Counted from the stretch's first letter, positions 37,218 through 46,069 are shown. The stretch is DNA of 64,000 nucleotides from Pseudomonadota bacterium (GCA_013285465.1 CP053449.1:2256735-2320734); one strand, 5' to 3'. A program made the numbers and translations. The notes: generated by a model not told the origin, from the letters alone.

Positions 37218-37979
37218 CCAACGCCACAGCAAACGCAAAGCAACATATAAAATCAATATGGCTGTCAGCAAAGCAACCAGCCGCTTTTCCATTTTTACCG
37301 CGCCCAGCCATGAGCCGATCTGTCCGCCGGCCAGTACGGCCAGTCCCAGCGGCCAGTAACCGGCAAGCTGTGATATAAGCGCCGTACCGTAAAGCTTCAC
37401 GGCATGCCCGCCCAGACCTGCAAGCGAGTTACACAAAATAAATACGGCGCAAGTACCGGCAATGGCTTTGGCGTGATCCCAGCGCAGAATATAAAGAAGC
37501 GGCGCAAGAAAAATACCGCCGCCAATCCCGACAATTCCCGCCAACAGCCCCAGACATAAACCGGCAAAACAGGGCAGCAATACGGGAAAGCGCTGTAATA
37601 TGTTTTGCATGTGCTGCGCCGGAATATCCTTCTTCCGGACTTCAAAATGCATCATATGACCGCCCGCAACCAGCAGTGACATGCCGAGAAGGCCGGTAAA
37701 GAAACTCTCGGAAACCTCCCACACACCTCCCAGAAAAGCTGCCGGAACGGATGTCACAATCCACGGCAGCACGCGCCGCAGACGGATATGTCCGGCTTTT
37801 GAAAACCGCCACACACCGCCGGAGACGACGATCAGGTTGCACAGCAGCGCAATAGAGGGAAAAATGCGGTAATCCGTTTCGGCCAGCGACAAAAGAGCAT
37901 TATAAGTCGAGCCGCCGCCGAACCCTGCCGCCGCATAAAATAATGCGACAATAAAAAAACACAGCGTCAGGAAAAACAC
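37200..37979 (-). CDS. TSUP-family (TauE/SafE) membrane transporter
   Basis: 259 residues with about eight membrane helices in two related halves, for example FFIVALFYAAAGFGGGSTYNALL and LGLLAGIVGIGGGIFLAPLLY. The GGG motifs are typical of TSUP proteins, which export sulfite, sulfoacetate or other organosulfur anions. Last gene of the moa operon, 2 bp after the preceding stop; a link to sulfur for molybdopterin or to oxyanion export is only inference. Its end overlaps moeB by 18 bp. Confidence 0.82.
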   Translation of the reverse strand: MFFLTLCFFIVALFYAAAGFGGGSTYNALLSLAETDYRIFPSIALLCNLIVVSGGVWRFSKAGHIRLRRVLPWIVTSVPAAFLGGVWEVSESFFTGLLGMSLLVAGGHMMHFEVRKKDIPAQHMQNILQRFPVLLPCFAGLCLGLLAGIVGIGGGIFLAPLLYILRWDHAKAIAGTCAVFILCNSLAGLGGHAVKLYGTALISQLAGYWPLGLAVLAGGQIGSWLGAVKMEKRLVALLTAILILYVALRLLWRWSAMVF

Positions 37980-37981
37980 CT

Positions 37982-38314
37982 TTACGACCCCGTATGTGTT
38001 TTACGTGCATCCACAAGCAGCCGTACGGTCGTGCCGCCATCGGTGACGGCAATACCGTCACGGCTTTTTCCCATCGCCTTCAACTGTGCCAGCTTTTCAG
38101 CGCCGACCGTCAACCGCAGCGTTGCGGAGTCTTTGTCCATCTGATATTGCGCAGACATCTCCTCAGAAAAATCCGGTTTAAGATCAATCATCACTGTCAT
38201 AGAGGCAGCACCGATTGCCAGTTGATTAACCACCGGATTTCCTGCCAAAAGCTCTTCCAGCTCGCGATCCGTAATCTTAAAGCGCAAAGATGCCCCATCC
38301 ATTCTTACATTCAT
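37982..38314 (-). CDS. small conserved protein in the moa operon (110 aa)
   Basis: Start at ATG 38314 (MNVRMDGASLRFKIT), overlapping the mobA stop by 4 bp. Mixed strand/helix: an N-terminal strand-turn-helix (LRFKITDRELEELLAG) and strands such as SMTVMIDLKPDF and TLRLTVGAEKLAQLKAMG. It resembles in its first 20 residues the DUF7009-like small proteins, from memory and unconfirmed. Being sandwiched between mobA and the TSUP gene suggests a role in cofactor or oxyanion metabolism, but nothing shows it directly. Confidence 0.65.
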   Translation of the reverse strand: MNVRMDGASLRFKITDRELEELLAGNPVVNQLAIGAASMTVMIDLKPDFSEEMSAQYQMDKDSATLRLTVGAEKLAQLKAMGKSRDGIAVTDGGTTVRLLVDARKTHTGS

Positions 38315-38847
38315 TTTCCGACAACCTCTTTCCATTCCTCCGGTGTATTGGCATTCAGCATGTCATGCGCATATTTCGCCGGAAGTTCCTGTGCGGCGAT
38401 TTTTTCTGCGTCTAATAATCCGCGCATTGATACGGCACCGGCATCCCCGCATAAAGGAAGCGGCACATAAAGCGGGAAAGGATGACCGGAAAAATACGCC
38501 CCCTTCTCTATACCGCATAAATACCGCAAGGCTTCGGCAGAGAGCAGCGGCATATCCACCGGTACGCAAAGCACACCCTGATAGACCTCTCTCTCTGCCA
38601 ATGTCTGCAGCACATGGCGTAAAGCCACCGCCGGACCCGCATATTCTTCCTGATCGGGAATACAGTCATAGCCCGCGTAACGGCCGCTGACAAAGATATC
38701 CGCCGCGCCCGCCTCCTGCAACAGAGCCGTCATATGATCCAGCAGGCTGCGGCCTTCATATTGCAGCAGCGCCTTATTCTGCCCCATGCGGGAGGATTGC
38801 CCGCCGGCCAGAACCACACCGGCAATTTTCCGTTCCGTATCCGTCAT
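38311..38847 (-). CDS. mobA: molybdenum cofactor guanylyltransferase MobA
   Basis: 178 residues with the nucleotidyltransferase signature GVVLAGGQSSRMGQNKALLQY (G-x-S-x-R-M-G-x-x-K), the metal-binding CVPVDMPLL and late NANTPEE. It adds GMP to Mo-molybdopterin to give the guanine dinucleotide form needed by NarG, which matches the nitrate reductase encoded 10 kb away. Lies 13 bp after moaE. Confidence 0.92.
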   Translation of the reverse strand: MTDTERKIAGVVLAGGQSSRMGQNKALLQYEGRSLLDHMTALLQEAGAADIFVSGRYAGYDCIPDQEEYAGPAVALRHVLQTLAEREVYQGVLCVPVDMPLLSAEALRYLCGIEKGAYFSGHPFPLYVPLPLCGDAGAVSMRGLLDAEKIAAQELPAKYAHDMLNANTPEEWKEVVGK

Positions 38848-38860
38848 GCCCGCCTCTCGA

Positions 38861-39334
38861 TTATGAGCATTTTCCGCAACAGATGCTATCTGCGGCCGCG
38901 TCTTCTTTCAGAGAATGGCCGGGAAGCCAGTCGCTTTTACCATCCGTATAATGTTCCTGTTTCCAGACCGGCGCCCGCAGCTTCAATTCTTCAATCACAT
39001 AACGGCAGGCTTCGAATGTTTCCGCACGGTGCGGTGCGCTGACAGCGATAATAACGCTGATACCGCCGACAGGCAGCTCGCCTTTATAATGAGCAACATA
39101 ATAGCGCGTTTCAGGCCACAAACCCTCGGCCTCCGTACAAATATCGCTCAAAGCCTTTTTGGCCAGATTATCGTGAATATCATAGGTTATGCCCGTGACA
39201 TCATTGCCTTCGTGGTTATTGCGGACACGTCCGACAAACAGGTTCGTTGCACCGGCCCCCCCATTATCGACAAAATCACAGGCGGTTTCGATATTCAGGG
39301 GTTTATCCGTTATCTGAACGCAAATATTTTCCAT
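38861..39334 (-). CDS. moaE: molybdopterin synthase catalytic subunit MoaE
   Basis: 157 residues. The MoaE motifs are FVGRVRNNHEG, LPVGGISVIIAVSAPHRAETFEACRYVIEELK and APVWKQEH with the catalytic lysines. ATG 39334 has GGAGG six bases upstream; ATG 39337 overlaps the moaD stop by one base. The C-terminus ends in CCGKCS, an unusual Cys cluster. MoaE inserts sulfur from the MoaD thiocarboxylate into cyclic pyranopterin. Confidence 0.93.
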   Translation of the reverse strand: MENICVQITDKPLNIETACDFVDNGGAGATNLFVGRVRNNHEGNDVTGITYDIHDNLAKKALSDICTEAEGLWPETRYYVAHYKGELPVGGISVIIAVSAPHRAETFEACRYVIEELKLRAPVWKQEHYTDGKSDWLPGHSLKEDAAADSICCGKCS

Positions 39335-39336
39335 CA

Positions 39337-39588
39337 TCAACCTCCGCAAACAGGCGGCAAAATAGACAGTTTCATACTGTTTTCCAGCACGTAACCGTCC
39401 GGCAATATTGCCTCATCATCCGCAAGAACGGACTCAAAAACCAATGCCGCATCCGTATCTTTCAATTGCAGACTGATCTGCTGTTTTACAGTCCCGATGG
39501 TACTGCCGGCCGGAAGGCGCAGCTGCATGTTTTGGCCGTTTTTACGGAACATACCGAAAAGCTTGATCTGAATATCGATATCCGTCAT
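39337..39588 (-). CDS. moaD: molybdopterin synthase sulfur carrier subunit MoaD
   Basis: 83 residues from ATG 39588, which has AAAGGAGA 6 bases upstream; the upstream extension of the frame overlaps moaCB and is not family-like. Ubiquitin-like fold (IQIKLFGMFRKNG, MQLRLPAGSTIGTVKQQI) ending in the essential Gly-Gly (VCGG), the site of adenylation by MoeB and thiocarboxylation. Confidence 0.92.
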   Translation of the reverse strand: MTDIDIQIKLFGMFRKNGQNMQLRLPAGSTIGTVKQQISLQLKDTDAALVFESVLADDEAILPDGYVLENSMKLSILPPVCGG

Positions 39589-39601
39589 TGTTTTCTCCTT
39601 T

Positions 39602-40618
39602 TTAAAATCCCTGTTTCGCGATTTTATCCAGCGCATTTCCCAAAAACGGAATAAGAATGTCCCAGCATTCTTTTACAGCCTTCGGACTGCCGGGAAAGGC
39701 AATCACCAGCGTTGGCCCGATCATTCCCGCCGTCATCCGCGACAGCCAGGCCGTATCGGTATAATGAAGACTTTCAGAGCGCAGCAAATCACCCAGCCCG
39801 TCCATCATACGGTCGCTGATCTCCGACAAGACATCAGGGGTAACATCCCGCGGACCCGGCCCTGTCCCGCCGGAGGCAATCAGCAGAGCGGGTTTTTTAT
39901 CCGCACATATCCGCAGCAATGCCGCAGAGATTGCTTCTTTCTCATCCGGAATAACCTCATAAGCGGACAGCACCGCCCCCTGATCTTCCAATAAGCTGTT
40001 TATGACGGCGCCGGATTCATCGCTGTATTCCCCTTTGGCCGCGCGGTCACTCATCACCAGAACACCCGCCTTTTTTCCTTCGAGACTGCGCGTGGAAGGG
40101 AGTTGCGATTCAAGCCATTCCGGTATCCCGTCCGGATGCGTCCAGATACCGCTTTTTCCACCTGTTTTCGCAAGCAGGGTGATCTCCCCCATTTTAAGTG
40201 CGGGGTCAACGCCTTTGGTCAGATCCCATATCGTCAGCAGCGCCGCATTCACCCCCGCCAGCGCTTCCATTTCAACACCTGTTTTGGCAAAAGCCGCCGC
40301 CTGACAATAGACCGTCACGCAATGCAAATCATCATCCAAAACACAATGGATCGTCACCTGATCCAAAGGCAGCGGGTGGCACATCACCAATAGATCCGGC
40401 GTTTTTTTCGCACCGGCAATACCCGCCGCTTCCGCCAGCGCAAGCACATTCCCCTTCGGTAATGTGCCTGTTTTTATTTTTTCGAACGCCTCCGCGCTCA
40501 TATAGATGCTGCCCGCCGCAACGGCGCGGCGGCGTGTCGGACGTTTGCGCCCCACATCAATCATCTTGAATTGCGTTTCCGTTGCCGGAAATGAAATCAC
40601 CTGTTCTGTTTTTGCCAT
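39602..40618 (-). CDS. moaCB: bifunctional MoaC-MoaB/MogA fusion
   Basis: 338 residues with two enzymes of the pathway. Residues 1-160 are MoaC (cyclic pyranopterin monophosphate synthase accessory step): MIDVGRKRPTRRRAVAAG, the active-site block VMCHPLPLDQVTI, KTGVEMEALAGV and the lysine-rich turn KTGGKSGIW. Residues 180-338 are MoaB/MogA (molybdopterin adenylyltransferase): VLVMSDRAAKGEYSDESG, the LLIASGGTGPGPRDVTPD core and IAFPGSPKAVKECWD. Such MoaCB fusions are known. The gene starts 6 bp after the moaA stop. Confidence 0.93.
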   Translation of the reverse strand: MAKTEQVISFPATETQFKMIDVGRKRPTRRRAVAAGSIYMSAEAFEKIKTGTLPKGNVLALAEAAGIAGAKKTPDLLVMCHPLPLDQVTIHCVLDDDLHCVTVYCQAAAFAKTGVEMEALAGVNAALLTIWDLTKGVDPALKMGEITLLAKTGGKSGIWTHPDGIPEWLESQLPSTRSLEGKKAGVLVMSDRAAKGEYSDESGAVINSLLEDQGAVLSAYEVIPDEKEAISAALLRICADKKPALLIASGGTGPGPRDVTPDVLSEISDRMMDGLGDLLRSESLHYTDTAWLSRMTAGMIGPTLVIAFPGSPKAVKECWDILIPFLGNALDKIAKQGF

Positions 40619-40623
40619 GATCG

Positions 40624-41616
40624 TCAGCCTCCTATTGATGCCAGATGCGGCGTTGCACCGCTATCATTCTGCTGCAGGAAATGTGAACTGCGCTTAAACC
40701 GCATCAGCTCCATCATTTTATCCTGCAGCGCTTCCATTTGGTCGTCACTTTGCAAAAGCTCACGGAGCGAATACCCTCCCGTGCCGAATAAACAAAGATG
40801 CAGCGCCCCCTTTGCCGAGACACGCAACCGGTTACATGTCTTGCAGAAATCTTTTGAATAAGGAGCAATAATACCGATTTTACCGCGGCTGCCGGAATGC
40901 GTAAATTCAACAGCCGGTCCCGCGCCCTCCGCCCGTTCTATTTCCTGCCAGCCGCGCGCCGACAGCCTGTCCCTGACCGTCTGTCCCGATAAATGATGCG
41001 TACCGTAATATTCCTGATTATCCAATGTCCGCATCAATTCGATAAAGCGCAGCGAAAGCGGCTTATCATGCACAAAATCCAGAAAATCATCCAGTTCATC
41101 GTCATTCAGACCTTTCAGCAAAACCGTATTGATTTTCACCGCCTCGAATCCCGCATCAAAGGCCGCGTCGATCCCTTCGAGTATCTCCTCCAGACGGTCA
41201 TGGCCTGTGATTTTGTGAAATTTATCCGCTTTTAAAGAATCTATGCTGATATTGATCGCCCTGAGACCGGCATTATAAAATTCCTCCGCCCGCTCCGGCA
41301 GGCGGTAGCCGTTTGTTGTAAAGGCCAGTCTTTCGATCCCCGGCGTTGCGGCAACGGTTTCGACGATTTCGGTAAAGTCACTGCGTACCGTCGGCTCCCC
41401 CCCTGTCAGGCGGATTTTCCATGTCCCCATTCCGGCAAAGGCGCGTGCAATCCGTCCGATTTCTTCGACGGATAAAAACGGCTCACAACCGCTTTTCTTA
41501 TATCCGTCGGGCAGGCAATAGGAACAGCGGAAATTACACACATCCGTCACGGACAGGCGCAGATAGGGAAAGCGCCTGCCGAAACCATCCGTCAGTACTG
41601 TTTGGTCGTCCTTCAT
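40624..41616 (-). CDS. moaA: GTP 3',8-cyclase MoaA (radical SAM)
   Basis: 330 residues from ATG 41616, chosen because AAAGGAG lies five bases before it. The N-terminal 4Fe-4S radical SAM motif is CNFRCSYC, followed by the RLTGGEPTVR SAM-binding strand. The C-terminal second cluster is FCKTCNRLRVSAKGALHLC (CxxC...C), and the chain ends in the conserved Gly-Gly (ASIGG). First enzyme of molybdopterin synthesis and first gene of a seven-gene operon. Its leader carries a riboswitch and an FNR box; see those entries. Confidence 0.95.
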   Translation of the reverse strand: MKDDQTVLTDGFGRRFPYLRLSVTDVCNFRCSYCLPDGYKKSGCEPFLSVEEIGRIARAFAGMGTWKIRLTGGEPTVRSDFTEIVETVAATPGIERLAFTTNGYRLPERAEEFYNAGLRAINISIDSLKADKFHKITGHDRLEEILEGIDAAFDAGFEAVKINTVLLKGLNDDELDDFLDFVHDKPLSLRFIELMRTLDNQEYYGTHHLSGQTVRDRLSARGWQEIERAEGAGPAVEFTHSGSRGKIGIIAPYSKDFCKTCNRLRVSAKGALHLCLFGTGGYSLRELLQSDDQMEALQDKMMELMRFKRSSHFLQQNDSGATPHLASIGG

Positions 41617-41620
41617 CTTT

Positions 41621-41722
41621 ACTCCTTTCCAAACACGGGAGGCCGCAGCGTTTCCACATACGACCCCGGCCAGACAACCATATTTTCCGGTATTGAAAAA
41701 CTTAGGCGGCAAGGCTCGGAGT
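41621..41722 (-). promoter_or_regulatory. molybdenum cofactor (Moco) riboswitch in the moaA leader
   Basis: On the minus strand P1 pairs ACUCC (41722-41718) with GGAGU (41625-41621), which is the moaA Shine-Dalgarno sequence, so folding would block translation. Between them are AGCCUUGC, then CCUAAG and UAUGG flanking a 6-bp stem (UUUUUC/GGAAAA), which is the 11-nt GAAA tetraloop receptor. A GGCCG/CGGCC helix follows with an inner GUG-GAAA-CGC tetraloop hairpin, then UCCCGU and UUGGAAAGG. The last block matches the end of the E. coli moaA leader as I recall it. A further hairpin (UUGCCA/UGGCAA, 41755-41722) lies just 5'. Confidence 0.82.
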
Positions 41723-41798
41723 TGCCAGATTTCCTATTTGGTGGAAACATGGCAATATCGTTATGATTCGACTATGGAGGAAATATCACCTTTGTCAA

Positions 41799-41812
41799 TT
41801 GATCCAAATCAA
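41799..41812. promoter_or_regulatory. perfect FNR/DNR box before moaA
   Basis: TTGAT-CCAA-ATCAA matches the FNR consensus in both half-sites. Its centre lies 41.5 bp before a predicted moaA start near 41764, with CATAGT (41776-41771) as a -10 candidate, the usual spacing for FNR activation. It lies in a 334-bp gap whose other half leads to the Crp/Fnr gene at 41951; no matching -10 is seen in that direction. Confidence 0.8.
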
Positions 41813-41950
41813 CCCGCAGGGGAAATTATTCCAATTGTTGTGACTTTATAAATAAAAAGACCACAGCAACAAAGCCGTTACAATGCTTTTTTATAGCATT
41901 TACAGCTGTTTTCTTGATATAACTCCCTTATAGTTTTCAAAGGAAGAAAT

Positions 41951-42661
41951 ATGCAGAATATTGTCTCCACACTGCAAAAAAACCCGCTTTTCGGCGGTAT
42001 GCCGTCTCCGGTTCTGGAGGGGCTTGCCCGTCATTGCCGCATACGGGAATTCGAAAGATTACAGGATATTTTTGCCATGGGGGATCCCGCGGATTCCTTC
42101 TTTATTATCGCCGATGGCTGGGTCAAACTTTACCGCACATCACGGGAGGGCGAGGAAACAATCATTCACGTCTTCGGCCCCGGAGAATCTTTTGCCGAAG
42201 CCGCCGTTTTCAGTGAGCGCAATATGTATCCCGTCAATGCGCAGGCGATTGAACATGCCCTTCTTGTTGCCGTGCCGCGCGCAGCCATTCTGCACAATAT
42301 TGAAGAAGACAGTCACTTTGCCTTGAATATGCTGGGCACTATTTCCGCACGGCAACGCTATCTTGTCCAGCAGCTGGAACAGGTAACAACGCGCAGTGCG
42401 CCCCAGCGTATCGGTGCTTTTTTATTGCGCTTCTGCCGCATGCATCCGGAAGGCGAGAACGGCGCCATGGTCGCCAGTCTTCCCTATAATAAATCCATCA
42501 TCGCGGCCAGATTGAATATTCAACCGGAAACTTTTTCACGCGCCCTGTCAAAGCTTGCCCAGCACGGCGTCAAAACCGAGCGGCAGCATATTGTGATTGA
42601 AGATGCGGAAGCTTTGGAGGAGTTCTGCGACTTCTCCTATGATGATATTCCCTGCCGCTAA
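41951..42661 (+). CDS. Crp/Fnr-family regulator, DNR/FnrL-like without iron-sulfur cysteines
   Basis: 236 residues. The N-terminal cyclic-nucleotide-like sensor has GDPADSFFIIADGWVKLYR, HVFGPGESFAEAAVF. A dimer helix and winged helix-turn-helix follow, with recognition helix NIQPETFSRALSKL. The E--SR residues are those by which FNR proteins read TTGAT, so the boxes in this window are plausible targets. It lacks the N-terminal cysteine cluster of true FNR, so it is probably an NO- or heme-type sensor of the DNR class, by inference from its position between moaA and the nar/nnrS genes. AGGAAG precedes the ATG. Confidence 0.87.
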   Translation: MQNIVSTLQKNPLFGGMPSPVLEGLARHCRIREFERLQDIFAMGDPADSFFIIADGWVKLYRTSREGEETIIHVFGPGESFAEAAVFSERNMYPVNAQAIEHALLVAVPRAAILHNIEEDSHFALNMLGTISARQRYLVQQLEQVTTRSAPQRIGAFLLRFCRMHPEGENGAMVASLPYNKSIIAARLNIQPETFSRALSKLAQHGVKTERQHIVIEDAEALEEFCDFSYDDIPCR

Positions 42662-42669
42662 CCGTAACG

Positions 42670-43836
42670 TCAGGCCGGCGCACCGTCCGGACGCGCTTTC
42701 CAGAGCATCGGCGCATAGACCGGCAGATAACATGCGAAACAAACCGCCCATAAACAGGCGGTTGCCGCAATCCACAACACCGCCTGTTCCGGCATAATAA
42801 TCACACCGCCAACGCGGATAATTGCCGCCAACTGCATCAACACAAAAGACAGCGTTGTCAGTTTTGATGCCGTCAAATCCCGCCCCGTATGCCCCAATGT
42901 GACACGGCACATCATCCCCAGCGTCATGGATCCGATTGATCCGACTGTGACCGTATGCAGTGCCACGGAAAACGGGATGAAATCCAGACCCGCGGCCGCG
43001 GCACAAAACAAACCGAAAACAAGCCATGCATAACCCAGATGCAAAATCCAGAGCATCGGATCATGCCAGACACGGTTCGTTAAATAATAACGCATACGCC
43101 ATGCATGGATCATTGCCGCAACAAAAGCTGCCCCCGCAAAAACAACATGTGTTGTACCGAAAACCATCAAACATCCTGCCGTCGCCAGCAGAGAGAACAA
43201 AGCGGCAATATCCGTCTTCGGCTGCGGTGTCGGATAAGCAGTTTCACCTTTGCGCCGCAATGCCGCCACGGTAAAGGCCGGTATGATCCGTCCGCCGATC
43301 AGCGAAATCATCACCACGATCATCAGCACCGCCAGATAAAGCGGCATAATTTTTCCGGTAAGGAAAAAAGCCCCTTCACAGGCAAACAACACAGAGAGCA
43401 GGCCAAGAAAAATAAAATTCCGGATATTCCGGCTTTTTAAAAGCGGCAGCGCCAGACTGACCGCCAAAGCAGGAATAAAGGCGGCTGCAATTCCGTAGAC
43501 CAGCCAGCCGGGCAACCCCGTATTCAGATTTAAGACAATCCGCCCCGCAACCCATAAACAGACCAGCCCGGCCAGATGCATTTGTCTTGCAGGCGCGCCG
43601 CCTGTCCAGTTAGCCACAGCCGTCAGCAGAAAACCGGCCACAATTGCCATTGTATAGCCATAGATCATTTCATGCGCATGCCATCCGACAGGGTCTTGCA
43701 GCACAGCAGGGATTTCCGCATAGCCACCATAAAATCCGCCCCAAAGCAGGACGGAAAAAATCGTATAAACAGCACCGCATAAAAAGAAAGGACGGAATCC
43801 CCGCCCCAGAAACGGATGCTCAAACAGTTTTTGCAT
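42670..43836 (-). CDS. nnrS: NnrS family heme-copper membrane protein
   Basis: 388 residues with about 12 membrane helices. The N-terminus LGRGFRPFFLCGAVYTIF and the block DPVGWHAHEMIYGYTMAIVAGFLLTAVANWTG (conserved His pair) are NnrS hallmarks, as are GGRIIPAFT and the late TLGMMCRVTLGHTGR. NnrS proteins reduce nitrosative stress during nitrate and nitrite respiration. Last gene of the narK-narG operon, 20 bp after the ppiC gene. Confidence 0.92.
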   Translation of the reverse strand: MQKLFEHPFLGRGFRPFFLCGAVYTIFSVLLWGGFYGGYAEIPAVLQDPVGWHAHEMIYGYTMAIVAGFLLTAVANWTGGAPARQMHLAGLVCLWVAGRIVLNLNTGLPGWLVYGIAAAFIPALAVSLALPLLKSRNIRNFIFLGLLSVLFACEGAFFLTGKIMPLYLAVLMIVVMISLIGGRIIPAFTVAALRRKGETAYPTPQPKTDIAALFSLLATAGCLMVFGTTHVVFAGAAFVAAMIHAWRMRYYLTNRVWHDPMLWILHLGYAWLVFGLFCAAAAGLDFIPFSVALHTVTVGSIGSMTLGMMCRVTLGHTGRDLTASKLTTLSFVLMQLAAIIRVGGVIIMPEQAVLWIAATACLWAVCFACYLPVYAPMLWKARPDGAPA

Positions 43837-43856
43837 GGCACACCCCGCTTGGAAAT

Positions 43857-44654
43857 TTACTGCACAAGCGGCGTATCCGCCGCTTTCAAACGGAAACCGC
43901 TTATTTTTGCGTCTCCCGCCAAAATTTGAATATATTGTGATACGGCACGCTGCCAGCTTTGATTTTTTAGATAATCGGCAATCCAGTCTTGCACGGCTTC
44001 ATAGGGCAGCTGCCGCCCCTCAGCATATTCATGCACCTGAATAATGTGGTATCCCACTTCCGTCGCCACAGGTTCGTCAGACATATCGCCGGCACGCATT
44101 TTCAGAAGCACGGCTTCAAATGCCGGAAGCGTCTGTCCTTTACTAATCTGCCCAAGCCTGCCGCCCTCACCGGATGAAGAACAGCCGGAGTCCTCTTTGG
44201 CAATCTGCGTAAAAAGAGACGGATCTTTTTTAATCCGCGTCAGCGCGTCCTGAGCCTTACGGCGTGCCTTTTCCCGCTCTTTTTCATTATCCGGCGGCGC
44301 AAGATATAAAATATGCGACACTTGAAACAAGGGAGAGGTATAAAACCGTTTTTTATTTGCCGCGTAATAACGCCGGCATGTTTCATCATCCGGTTCAGGC
44401 ACAACGACTTCCTGCTTTAATAACCGCGTAATTACATCATCAGCATCTTTAACAGCATGCCCTTTTGAAGAAATACCCAGTGATACCGCCTTTTGCAGTA
44501 AAAGCTCGCGCACGACAAGTGCCCGCATCGCCTGATATTTCGCTTCCGGCAATGTTTCCGCGGGGTGATATTGCACTTCATTATTGATTTCTTCGGCACT
44601 GATATGAACATCATTCACCTGAATGCCCGGCGTAATGGTTTTTGCGGCCATCAT
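43857..44654 (-). CDS. PpiC-type peptidyl-prolyl isomerase of the nar operon
   Basis: 265 residues from ATG 44654, overlapping the narI stop by one base (TGATG). A SurA-like N-terminal helical region is followed by a parvulin domain: FQVSHILYLAPPDNEKEREKAR, ARRKAQDALTRIKKDPSLF, GGRLGQISKGQTLPAFEAVLLKM and PVATEVGYHIIQVHEY. No signal peptide, so it should act in the cytoplasm. A parvulin gene in this place is known from Pseudomonas nar operons; it probably helps fold or mature the nitrate reductase. Confidence 0.88.
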   Translation of the reverse strand: MMAAKTITPGIQVNDVHISAEEINNEVQYHPAETLPEAKYQAMRALVVRELLLQKAVSLGISSKGHAVKDADDVITRLLKQEVVVPEPDDETCRRYYAANKKRFYTSPLFQVSHILYLAPPDNEKEREKARRKAQDALTRIKKDPSLFTQIAKEDSGCSSSGEGGRLGQISKGQTLPAFEAVLLKMRAGDMSDEPVATEVGYHIIQVHEYAEGRQLPYEAVQDWIADYLKNQSWQRAVSQYIQILAGDAKISGFRLKAADTPLVQ

Positions 44655-45328
44655 CAGCTTTCCCTCCGGCGTACGATTTGATAGGGACGGAAAAGAAATC
44701 CTACCGGGGCGCTTAAGGCGTGCACCAGTCGCGTAAAGGGGAAGATAAGAAGAATAAACATCCCCAGCGTCAGGTGGCATTTAAAGACCAATGCAACATC
44801 GCTGACGAATTCATGTGCACCGCTGCGGAATGTCACGATATGCTGCGCCCATTCCATGAATTTCACCATTTCATGCCCGTCCAGATGCTTCATGGAGACC
44901 GGAATCGTCAGCATACCAAGACATAGCTGCGCCAATAACAGAAACAGAATGGCAATATCCGCAAAGGAGCTATTCGCACGAATGCGCGGATCCGTCAAAC
45001 GGCGGTGCAGCAGCAAGACCAGACCGATAAAGCAGAAAAAACCTGCCGTACCGCCGGCAACGATTGCCAAAATCTGTTTTGCGCCATGCGATATGCCGAT
45101 CGCGTCAAAGACGGCAATCGGGGTCAACAGACCGACCGCATGTCCCAGCAAAATTACAATAATGCCCAAATGGAACAGGACACTTCCCCAGATCAGCTGT
45201 TTACGCCTTAAAAGCTGGCTGGATTTGCTGCGCCATGTATAAGGATCACGATCAAAGCGTAAAACACAGCCAAGGATAAAAAACGCAATGGCGATATAAG
45301 GAAAAATCTGAAACAAAAAATAATCCAT
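44654..45328 (-). CDS. narI: respiratory nitrate reductase gamma subunit (cytochrome b)
   Basis: 224 residues, five membrane helices. The heme b ligands are seen in LFHLGIIVILLGHAVG (two His) and CHLTLGMFILLIFPFTRLVHAL (two His). It oxidises ubiquinol at the periplasmic side and passes electrons to NarH. Lies 15 bp after narJ. Confidence 0.95.
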   Translation of the reverse strand: MDYFLFQIFPYIAIAFFILGCVLRFDRDPYTWRSKSSQLLRRKQLIWGSVLFHLGIIVILLGHAVGLLTPIAVFDAIGISHGAKQILAIVAGGTAGFFCFIGLVLLLHRRLTDPRIRANSSFADIAILFLLLAQLCLGMLTIPVSMKHLDGHEMVKFMEWAQHIVTFRSGAHEFVSDVALVFKCHLTLGMFILLIFPFTRLVHALSAPVGFLFRPYQIVRRRES

Positions 45329-45343
45329 ATTCTTGCATACCTC

Positions 45344-46051
45344 CTATGACGACCGTGTTCCGGCCTGATTGACCGACTCTTTCATGCGTTCCACCAGATC
45401 TTCTGCGGCAGGGCAGCCGCCTTCGGGATTGGTTTGCGCAGAATTCTCAAACGCAAACTGCTCGGTCCATTCCCGGTCAAGCTGCTGGTTATCAAGGGGT
45501 GCCCCCGCATCTTCAGCAAGTGCCGCGGCGATCGCCTTATCATCAGGCTTGCGCTCTGCCGCTTCTTCCAAAGCGCCAAATATCGCGGCATAAGGCGTTT
45601 TTCTGTTTTTCAGTCTTGCACCGATGGCGGCAATCACATCAATTGCACCGCTTAGATCATGCGCCGCCTGTTCGGGCGGAAGGACTGACAGATATTCCAG
45701 AAACAGCGGCAGATAATCCGGCATTTCATGAACGGCAATCATCAGCCCCGCTTCCTGATATAAATTATGCAGATCAACAAGTGCCGGACCGCGGTCGCGT
45801 GAATCGCCATGCACATGTTCAAATAAGTGCAATGACAGGGAGGGCGTGCGGTCAAACAGATCGACATATTCTTCCTGCAGATCCATAAGATCCTGCCCCT
45901 GCATCCAGTCGGCAAGCGCCTCAATTTCCGTTAAAGAGGCTTCCGGCAGCCATGTCTCTTTTCGCAACAGCGCCAGACATTCAGGCAATGCCTTGATCTG
46001 TTCACCGGACGGGTACCCCAGCAGCATACCAAGAATTTTCAATGTTCTCAT
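45344..46051 (-). CDS. narJ: nitrate reductase molybdenum cofactor assembly chaperone
   Basis: 235 residues of the TorD/NarJ type: LKILGMLLGYPS at the start, QEEYVDLFDRTPSLSLHLFEHVHGDSRDRGPAL in the middle (the conserved chaperone core) and MPDYLPLFLEYLS. Holds apo-NarGH until the molybdenum cofactor and clusters are in place. Its start is 18 bp after the narH stop. Confidence 0.94.
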   Translation of the reverse strand: MRTLKILGMLLGYPSGEQIKALPECLALLRKETWLPEASLTEIEALADWMQGQDLMDLQEEYVDLFDRTPSLSLHLFEHVHGDSRDRGPALVDLHNLYQEAGLMIAVHEMPDYLPLFLEYLSVLPPEQAAHDLSGAIDVIAAIGARLKNRKTPYAAIFGALEEAAERKPDDKAIAAALAEDAGAPLDNQQLDREWTEQFAFENSAQTNPEGGCPAAEDLVERMKESVNQAGTRSS

Positions 46052-46069
46052 AATTTCATCCTTTCCGCC

